Part shown: piece after piece, positions 55,979-64,000 of the stretch
How positions within the stretch are numbered: position 1 is the stretch's first letter
Layout: every line of letters starts with the position of its first letter
Assembly (NCBI GenBank): GCA_023014335.1
Contig: JAECYW010000006.1
Coordinates: 2,604,001 to 2,668,000, forward strand
Source of the DNA: Galerina marginata
Lineage: Eukaryota > Basidiomycota > Agaricomycetes > Agaricales > Galerinaceae
Direction: 5' to 3'
DNA: 64,000 bases
Translations under genes and position numbers: made by a program
The notes under the pieces: generated by a model
The model's input: only the letters and a program-made list of their open reading frames with translations
Told to the model about the DNA's origin: nothing
Databases searched by the model: none

Positions 55979-57391
55979 GTACGAAACTGCCTATACGCTC
56001 GTACGACAATATTTCTCAACGCTCATATGAACGATGCGTAAGTGCGTATTTCCTTATTTCTGTTTTAACCCAAGATGAACTTCTGATAGAACTTTGTAGT
56101 CGAATGTTTGGAACGATTTAAAGCTCTCCGAACTGGTCGTTATTTCGTCCAGTGTCAACAAGCTTCAAGCTCGATGTCCTCCAGAAAACCTAGAGGCTGA
56201 CCAGCCTGAGCACTTCAGGCTAATTCTTTCAACCCTTACCCATAAAGAACGCGCGTATATCTAAAAGGAGACAGTCGGGACAATAGAACATTGTAAAACA
56301 GATTCGGAAGGGCAGATGTACGCCCGAACGTTCCTTCAATTCAGGAAAAAAGTTTTAAAACTCGTCATCAGCTATACTTAACTTCCTTTATAGTCCATCA
56401 AGCCTGCCAATATTAATACCACTCATCGACCTCCTCCGAATTTTAAGCCGTACTTCTTCATACCAGCCTCTCCTCAACGAGCGTCATGTTTCCACCAGAC
56501 TAGACCAGACTATCCGCACCCGTACCTCAGCGTTCTATCAAGAATGTGAACCACATAGAACGTCGACTCTTTGCAAGAATTCTGACCTCCGATTGGACGG
56601 GCACAGTCTATGGACCGCGTAAGGAATTCCTCTTCGATTTTCTCCTCAATCACAGCTTCTAGATTTGAGGTAATTAAAGAATCCCACCAGTTTCTTGCAC
56701 GAATTTTGTTGATCCTCGACCTAGTCTCGTACCAACAATCATCGCCTTATCTCGGACCAGACGTCCCAAATATTGGCGTGTCAGGAATGTAAGTATTTCG
56801 ATCTCTCGCCTTCCATACACAGATAGTTAACTTCAGCCATTAAGCATTACAGGACGGGCCTAAGGTCTCCATGCAGGCGTCTCCCTCAGCCGTTTTCGTC
56901 TCGCTCCTTGGGCACCTTTTAACTTTCAGGTCACGAAACTCCAAACTCAATCCTCTAAGAACCTATATACAATGTTAGGTCGTTATGCCATTCAGCATTC
57001 AGCAGAAACTCGGAAAGGCGGGGAGGTTTATGAAGAAGGATAACTACTCAACGAGGTGGCCTTCGCTGAAGATTCGTTTTTGCGCAGCTTGGTAGGTGTT
57101 CCCTAATCGCTCGTCAAGAAGCAGGACTAACCGTTATCTCGTAGACTTCTTTTCATCGCTTACATCCCAGACACCACCTGACAGCCAAGCCTCTCTGCAG
57201 CTCATTTGGTACAACCCCGATCTACTAATCTCGAAGAAAAGTTCGAGACACTGACACCCTGTCTGGGTTTCTCATTGCTCGATATGGGTTCGGTTAGTCT
57301 GACGACGGAGATGCTGAAGTCAGTACGATGATGTTTCACGAAACGAGGTGCGTGTTTAGCTGGCTGATGGGCGGAGGACCAGTGTTTTATT

Positions 57392-58062
57392 TTGCTTCCA
57401 TCTTCAGCAGAGTCGTGGCCATTGCCCGCCCTGGATGTTAGGCCTGTCGCCTATCACACCACGCCGCAGCTTCTTGTCGACTTCGACGTTGTCTGGACAC
57501 GACGAAAAGCAAACATCGCTCTTGTCAAGGTCATCCACTCGCCTGTGGGATCCTACCCAACCAGCGAAGCTCTGAAGACCACACAACCTCATCTACCGTC
57601 CCAATGTACCGGCAAACTAGGTGATGCTGCCGTACTCCCTCAGAACGTGTTTCCAACAGAACCGATCATACTCGAACAAATGTTGTCAAACTTTTGCTCG
57701 CAATCTGGTCGGCTATCCAGCATCAATTCTGAATCGCCATATGCGAGAAAGCTCTTCGGTATAACCTGCCATACCGGCGACCTTTCCAGGAAACTCCGTA
57801 AGTCGATCTTCACTCGTTTCACCTTCGAGGCCGCATTTCTCACTGTTATCGCAGACGATCGCATCGCACTTGCAGTTCATTACTTTCTTCCTTCCTCCAT
57901 CCTCCATGGTTCGCGGGAACCTATTTTTCCATGTAGGGCCGCGGAAAGCCTCATTTCCAAAATCTATAAAATGGCCTCGACAGCGCTTGAAAACACCCCA
58001 GCTCATCTACTTTCGATTCGCTACTTTTCGTTCAACGCTCCTGATAAAAATGCTACCTGCCA
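57392..58062 (+). CDS. Open frame of unknown function
   Basis: About 220 residues stay open in one frame, ending at a possible donor (GTAAGC, 58063) with an acceptor at about 58124. The frame opens without an early ATG (first Met near 57680), so it would be an internal exon. It has no recognised motif. Composition is unremarkable, and a same-region frame on the other strand is also open over part of it, which lowers confidence. Confidence 0.3.
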
Positions 58063-58206
58063 AGTAAGCCCCGGCCCTTAATCCCTATTTTATCCTCATC
58101 TCACTCGCTTTCTCTGCCGTTTCAGGTCTCAGCGCTCTGTAAAAAAAGGCCATGTTCGTCACTGCCTCCTCCTCCTCTTACAAAGTGTCTAACCCTGTCC
58201 TTTAGA

Positions 58207-61200
58207 ACACCTGTCCCGTCATCCAGCCCAGAGGTTGCGGCTGAGACAGTTGAAGAGACGCTCTTGGAATCTCTGTACATTTTTTTCTCCTTTCGTCACG
58301 ATATACGGCTCAGTGTTTGATCCTTTCTTCTAGTACTCCCCCAGTCAAATCGAATCTACGAAGCCACTATCTCAGTCATCAGTGACAGTGAGATGTTCGT
58401 AATTAATTCAAGTTTCTACTGCTTTCCTACATCTGACGTCTCTTCCAGCGAGATTATCGAAACACCTGCACCCCTCAAGAAAGCCAAGAAAGTGTCTAAG
58501 CCCGCTCCTGCTTCCTCTGAGTTCGAGGAATCGCCGCCGGTTACTATAACGTGAGTGTTTCTGCCGTTTATTCTTTGTGTTTGACCACTGACTAACTCTG
58601 GTAACATAGCCAAAAAATATGTACAGGAGGCTGCGGCTGCAAAAAAACTGTCTCTCGGTGCTCCTGGGTATGTTTTTTCGTACCGCATATTGGCTATATC
58701 TTATTTGGTATTTTATTTAGCTCTGAGGACGACTCTTCCACCGCTGTGGCTGCGAAGCCTGCTTCTCCCGTCAAAGTGCTAGGAAAGTGTGTGTATGTGC
58801 TGATGTCGTTACCTTGCATGGCTTATCATCTGATGATGAAATTAATAGCAGCAAACCGTCCGCCAAGGCACAATGCATGAAGAAGGAATCGACTCCTGAC
58901 CCTGTTTCATGTGATAGCGACCAGACACCACCACCTCCCGAGTACTTCTTTCTTTCTTTTTTACCGATTGTTGACTGACTTTATTCCCAGAGGCCAGTGT
59001 TCACAAATCTCGCAAGGAGCAAGAAGAGCGCTGCACCAGACGCTCGACAGCCGTCGGCATTCTTCTGCCACGACGCAGCTACTTGGAAAGCAGTAAGACC
59101 GTTCATTAGCCTCTCGAAATTTGGTTCTGATTGTCCTCCAAAGTCATGCACAGTCTCCTACCGAAGAAAATTCTGAAGATGAGGTCCCACTTGCTGTACG
59201 AGTTATGCTTTATATGTTCTGCCCTGTCTTCGTTATTAATGTCCATGTACCCGACTATATAGTGCATCCAAAGCGACTACCAAGAAAACCCGGATTGATG
59301 CTGTTGAGCCTGACAAGAGCAAGGGTGAAGGATGGAGTGCACTGACGATGAAGAGTACGTCTTGGGTTCAATTTCGTTTGATCTTTTCCCTCACAGTTTT
59401 CGTCTTTAGGAAAGAACTCCCGAAGGGCAAGAAGCAGGCAAGGCACCGGTATGTTTCTTATTCCTATCCAGTACTGATCGCCTTTCTAATGTTTTACCAG
59501 CCCCTGCTCTCTCCTGTCTTTCTCGTCGCTGATCAACGAAACTCAGTTCAGACGTGAAGCGACAGATTTGCCATTGTATTTAACTCTTTATCGAGCAGTC
59601 AGCAAGCTTTTATTGCAAACTGGGAAAGAGTAAGTTTTTGTTAACCTTCTGTCTGTTACAGCATGTCTTACTTGATCTTAACTTCGACTCACAGAAACTT
59701 TGAACGTGCTTTTTACTTTCATTCTGATGGCATCATCGTCAAACCCGCACAGGCTTCAGCCCACGATGCTGGTGTCAGTCCTGGCAGAAAGTGCCAAGCA
59801 GTTGCTGGTGGTGGTCGCAATTCCCTTCTTTTCATGTCCAATGTCTGCGTTGCCTCTTTGCAAACTTTTCGTTCCAGATAGCAATGCTGTCGGTTTGAAC
59901 AGGTCGAATGTGAAGCGGATCGGCATCTGGCTTCTAAATGAAGAGTTTGATGCGATGGCATAGTACTTTGGGACCGTTTACATAACCTCACAATTCTACT
60001 GTCACTACTTCAGCGATGTGATCGTTTTCCAGACCATGAAGGATGGTGCTGGGAGTGCCGCCTCCGGGTGTATGTTATTTCTACTCCTCTCTTTTTTTCT
60101 TTTCTAACCATGATACAGCAGCCGGCGGTTCATCTTCGCCAAAGAAGGCATCCTCTCTATTTGGATCTCGCTCCGGTACTGCGCACTCTACTAGTGCTGC
60201 CACCTTTTCGTCTCTTTCAGTACTCAAGTTTAACAAGACTGGTAAGCTTCTATGAAGTCTTCTTGGCTGTTGTATTCATTGCTCGGTTTTCAGTGCCGAT
60301 TTGTGATATTCGCAAACAGCCATTCAAGTTCATGACCGCCGACTTTGCCTCCCTTGCGTCCCTCCCTCCCTCTCTACTATCAGGGCCCTAGTGATCTGCC
60401 TAAAATTTGGCTGTGTCTGTCGGTACACCGTCAACACCTCTGCTTACACGCAAGGTGATGCTTCTTCGAACTCCCGAGCGCTTTCACTTAACGTACAATT
60501 TGTTTTACTTCATGGTGAAATTGCGGCTGACTCGGATTAGCTTACCGGTTTCTTCGTACATTGATCCATCTGTGTAGTCTAATCAAGTTCTGTGCCTGTT
60601 GGCCAGTCATTCAGTCATTGGCGTTCCTTTTAATTTAAGTCGGTCAATGATTGGTCATGTGATGTGCAACACCGTTTTGGTAATTATAACTGAACACTTT
60701 GCTGAACGCTGCAATCATGTTTACATCATTCACATGCAGTGAGCTATGCGAACTGACTGGTCGCGAGTCTACCTTTCTGAATGTATAACCTGCCACAAGA
60801 CCTACTATGACGAAAAAGAAGGGGAAATTTGCAACAGACCAATGGGCAAACTGTGAGTGGGTTATATGGCCTCTACCTCACACTTACTTATATTCTTACA
60901 GGGATATTATTTCTTTCTTCGGTCGACACTGCAGTGAAGCTCTATCAAGTCAGTTCACAGGATTTCACGCCCACCTCGCCAGCCATTAGAGAGTTAATGA
61001 CCACCTGCGTAAGGCTTCTTGATAGGTTAATGACTACTGTGGATAATTCATACTCGATGCAGCCTTTGCGAAATGGCTTGCTTTCCAGGTTGCCGGCTTT
61101 TTGTGCGAGGTTCACAGGTCTAGTGTTTACCAGAAGAAGGTAAACCCTTCCTACAAAGCCCTCATTCACTTCAAGTCTATGTGGAAAAAGAATCTGGATC

Positions 61201-61830
61201 ATGCAAATAACGAGCAGCGCAATTCACACTGGCAAAAAAGACGCAGGGTATATACGATTTTCTCCTTTATGCTGTTCTAACTGCTAATGCTGCTTTTGAA
61301 GGTATATGAACTCGGGTTAAAACCATCTCCGTTCTGGGGCCGTGACCTTCTCTCTTTGACTGAAAGTCAGCATCCATTTCGTCTCAAACTTTCGACCGCA
61401 AGCGGACAGCATCTCATATCAAGCTCCGCCAGGTCATAAGCGACTTCGATTCTCCCGGTAGAATTGGCCTTTTGGTAAATGAAACCGAGGGATATTATGT
61501 GGTTGGGGTGGATGAATCTGTTTTGTTTTGCTCCTGGGATGTACTACATGGTGTGTACCTCCATTACCTGTTGGTCCCTTCTCGTTAACAGTCCAGCAGG
61601 TACTTTCACTCCCGAGCTCGCTGTCATATGCGGTGTGGCCCGCTCGGCATCCTTCTCTGGTGCATTCTATGCATGGCTGGAAGCCGCTGTGATTGAGGCT
61701 TGCGGTGAGCGCTGTAAGGTTCGGGTCCGTTCAATATCTTCTTTTACCCAGTGGTGTTTCTCATTTCTGATTATTACAGCCAAATCATCCAGGGCATACA
61801 GGGCCAAGGTAGGATTGAACGTCTCGTAGA
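58207..61830 (+). other. Series of short exon-like pieces, unknown
   Basis: From 58207 to about 59100, short open pieces separated by ~50-60 nt GT...AG gaps read SSPEVAAETVEETLLESL, APLKKAKKVSKPAPASSEF, KKYVQEAAAAKKLSLGAPG and EDDSSTAVAAKPASPVKV. They form a low-complexity Ser/Pro/Lys/Ala-rich chain. Further on, pieces at about 61135-61247 and 61302-61440 (intron 61248-61301) read YKALIHFKSMWKKNLDHAN and VYELGLKPSPFWGRDLLSL. A piece near 61445-61550 reads SDFDSPGRIGLLVNETEGYY. Stops and frame changes occur between them. I take it as one or more decayed or poorly resolved genes; the family is not recognised. Confidence 0.35.
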
Positions 61831-61863
61831 TCCATAAACTGACCAAGAAGTCGGTCTATACAG

Positions 61864-63673
61864 AGCAACAATCAACGGCCGAGATGTCATCACCCCTTAT
61901 GGAAATGCTGACGAACTCCACGAGACTGCCATCAAGTTTACGGGAACAACAACACCCACCGTCAAAGTCGTTCCAGGAAGCGGTACCTTAAACGGAAAGT
62001 ATTGACAAGCAGTGGCGACTCCGCTCTTGCTCTCCAATACACAGCCGCCCCAGGTCAAACCGTGGTGCAAGTTGGAAGCACTGTTCTGCGCTACATTGTT
62101 GGTACGTCAAAATTAGTGGTCGCTTTAAACTATATAGTCGATTGACATATATACAGACCACGCCACCGCATACCAGTTCTGGGTTCTTCATCCACCCACC
62201 AGCGGCGCCTTGTCTCGATGCAGTATCGCAAATGCCATAATCGTCAAAGGAGGTTATCTCATGCGCACGGTCAACATCAACAGCGGCACTTTAGCTTTGA
62301 CCGGAGATCTCAATAGCACTGCTAGCTTTGAGGTCATCGCCCCCCCTGCACAAACAGCTGTCACATTCAACGGCGTGACCATAAGTGTGAGCAAGGCCTC
62401 CTACGGTACCCTTACCACCCAGAAAACGATTTCTCTTCCTGCTGTTAGCCTTCCGAATCTTTCGTCCCTCACATGGGTAAGATAATTCCCAAATGAAAGG
62501 AAACCTTGCTCAAATCTGGTTCTAGAAGACTGCAAATAGCTTGCCAGATATCGGCTCGGGATACTTAGATAACATTTGGACTGTCGCCAACCATGCCACC
62601 ACAAACAATCCTACGGCAATCAAGACACCCACCGTACTCTATGCTGGGGACTACGGCTACCACACTGGGAATAATCTCTGGCGCTCCCACTTCACCGCAT
62701 CGGGGACTGAGACTGCCTTCCAGGCCCAGCTGCAACTTGAAGGCGGCTTTGCGTTTGCTTTCTCCGTTTGGTTGGACTCGACGTTCGTTTATTGGATCTT
62801 GGGAAGTTGACGCGCGTCATAGCAATTTCCAAGGGACATTCAATCCGCCCAAGTTTTTTGCAAGACCATATGGGCTATGAAGAAGACTTCACTGCAAGAA
62901 GTGATCACTTCAAGGCACCAAGGGGTATACTGAGTTACTCTTTCGTTGGCAGTACAACTACAATTGTCAGCTCATGGAAAGTCGCAGGTAACCTCGGCGG
63001 CGAAAGTGTACGTTTTTTCTCTGTTTTAGTACCTGAGATCTGAACTGCTTGCGATAGGCTGCTGACCAAACCTGTGGACCTTTGAATGAGGGAGGTCTCT
63101 TCGCTGAACGCCAAGGTAGTGCTGATATTTTCTTAAACAACGCCGCCTCTCACGCTCCTGCGACTAGGCTAGCCCGGTCTACAGGAAGCTCGACTTCCGG
63201 AATTTTGACAGCCGGTGTAAGCATGTACGGGTAGGCTCGAATCTTAATTGAGGTCTATTAGTATCATCATTAATCGCGTCTACAGGACAACGTTCGACCT
63301 GAATGTTCCTCAAGGCGTCGACTACCCGATAGCAATCGTCACGACGAACTCAACGATCGCGATGAATCCATACTTCCGTGCTCAGGTATGCCAAATCTCT
63401 TCACATCGGCGCGACGAAGCTCAATAATGAAATAGTTCTACGTCAATGGTTAGGTACGGTTAAACCAAATTGGTCCCCAAAAGAGTTTCCCTGTCCGTAA
63501 GTCTTCCGTTAACTCGTGCTTGAAAGCGTGTAACTAACAAGTACCCATGAATAGCGCAAGGTATCTTGAATTATCACTGCACGAACACCTTGGCTGTCTC
63601 GCTGTGGGCAAGCGAAGCTCAACTCTCTGGCCCTACAATTCACAGCCCAGATATGGCTGAGCACTGCCCATAG
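61864..63673 (+). pseudogene. GH35 beta-galactosidase relic, C-terminal part
   Basis: The plus strand reads NGRDVITPYGNADELHETAI, then after intron 62102-62156 AYQFWVLHPPTSGALS and VKGGYLMRTVNINSGTLAL. After intron 62477-62525 it reads DIGSGYLDNIWTVANHATTN and PTVLYAGDYGYHTGNNLWR, and later GPLNEGGLFAERQG, FDLNVPQGVDYPIAIV, and PQKSFPVPQGILNY. This is the order of the C-terminal beta-sandwich domains of fungal GH35. Further short introns fit at about 63009-63056, 63117-63168, 63231-63287, 63387-63437 and 63499-63555. Frameshifts near 61998 and 62780, a deletion near 62860 and a stop after FYVNG (near 63455) show that it is a pseudogene. Confidence 0.75.
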
Positions 63674-64000
63674 TGTTGGCGCGAGCTGAGCTGGCGCGAG
63701 AGCTGAGTTGCCTTGAGCTGCGAACTAACCTTTTCGGGCAGCTTGAGCTGACTTGAGCTGAGCTTGATCTCCCTGCCAGGGCCAAAGTCACAAGCCTTCC
63801 CTCTTACGTTGATAATCAATTTAATCAACAACACATCACTCGTCGTCATCATCGCCTGTCTTCCTGTATATACTCTCTGAGTTTCCTACTCTTCGTGCCC
63901 ACACCAATTTATGTCGAGCCTGTGCATCGGACCAGTGAGCATTTTATATAAGGAAACAAGTTATTGTCATATCAAAGTACTAAAGCATGAATCCCTCCTC
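63674..64000. other. Spacer with GAGCTGA low-complexity stretch
   Basis: From 63680 to about 63765, words of the type GAGCTGAGTTG and TTGAGCTGA recur irregularly. No gene is seen to the window end. Confidence 0.5.

Larger units (their letters stand above)
55979..61863. other. 5.9 kb segment splitting the GH35 relic at an intron
   Basis: It begins at the donor GTACGA after TW and ends at an acceptor TATACAG before ATINGRDVITP of the GH35 relic, so it occupies what should be a ~50-nt intron. No terminal repeats or target duplication were found. It contains exon-like pieces described separately (57392-58062 and 58207-61830). It matches none of the other repeats in the window. Confidence 0.5.

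Overview
The window is eukaryotic and almost certainly from a mushroom-forming basidiomycete (Agaricomycetes). The evidence is spliceosomal introns of about 47-59 nt, a KDZ-type transposase gene, a Plavaka-like transposase relic, a chromodomain Ty3/gypsy element, a copia element with a half-tRNA primer site, a LINE with RNase H, and a fungal GH35 beta-galactosidase relic. I see no intact host gene. About 51 kb of the left and centre is nested mobile DNA; the last 12 kb is decayed, gene-like DNA.

The organising feature is a repeat family (called Hel2L here) with at least thirteen copies or fragments. Every complete copy starts T-ACAAGTTCTTAC or T-ACGAGTTCTTAC, a hairpin at the very tip. It ends with the inverted copy of that sequence set about 32-34 bp inside, then a short hairpin (GCCAT...ATGGC), then a tail ending CAAG-T. 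The offset inverted repeats, the 3' hairpin and insertion after a T without duplication are the architecture described for Helitron2/Helentron rolling-circle elements. Six insertions have both flanks in recognisable sequence, so the empty site can be read directly. No Rep/helicase is present, so all copies are non-autonomous. Size classes are ~365-405 bp, ~1.2-2.1 kb (with one or two extra ~850 bp units, each carrying its own 5' end) and ~3.1-5 kb.

Layout: 1-8584, Hel2L copies separated by GC-rich DNA without recognised genes. 9658-15184, a multi-intron gene of unknown function, split by a 3.3 kb Hel2L copy and cut off by another. 15185-22697, a long Hel2L copy carrying a GC-rich TIR element and a hAT-like MITE, fused through a short Hel2L copy to the 3' part of a chromovirus. 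22698-25310, GC-rich repeats and a LINE 3' end. 25405-32933, a young copia element with LTRs that look identical, 5-bp target duplications, and a Hel2L concatemer in its RNase H region. 33258-43257, LINE and gypsy fragments in both orientations, with Hel2L copies and a 1 kb TIR element with 9-bp target duplications. 44646-50858, a KDZ transposase gene on the minus strand, split by a 5'-truncated LINE with poly(A) and a 15-bp target duplication. 51511-64000, a Plavaka-like relic, a small unknown exon, and a GH35 pseudogene split at an intron by a 5.9 kb segment that holds unrecognised exon-like pieces.

The elements give a relative chronology. Hel2L copies sit inside copia, gypsy, LINE and a gene, so they are among the youngest insertions. 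Some Hel2L copies join unrelated sequences, suggesting recombination between dispersed copies.
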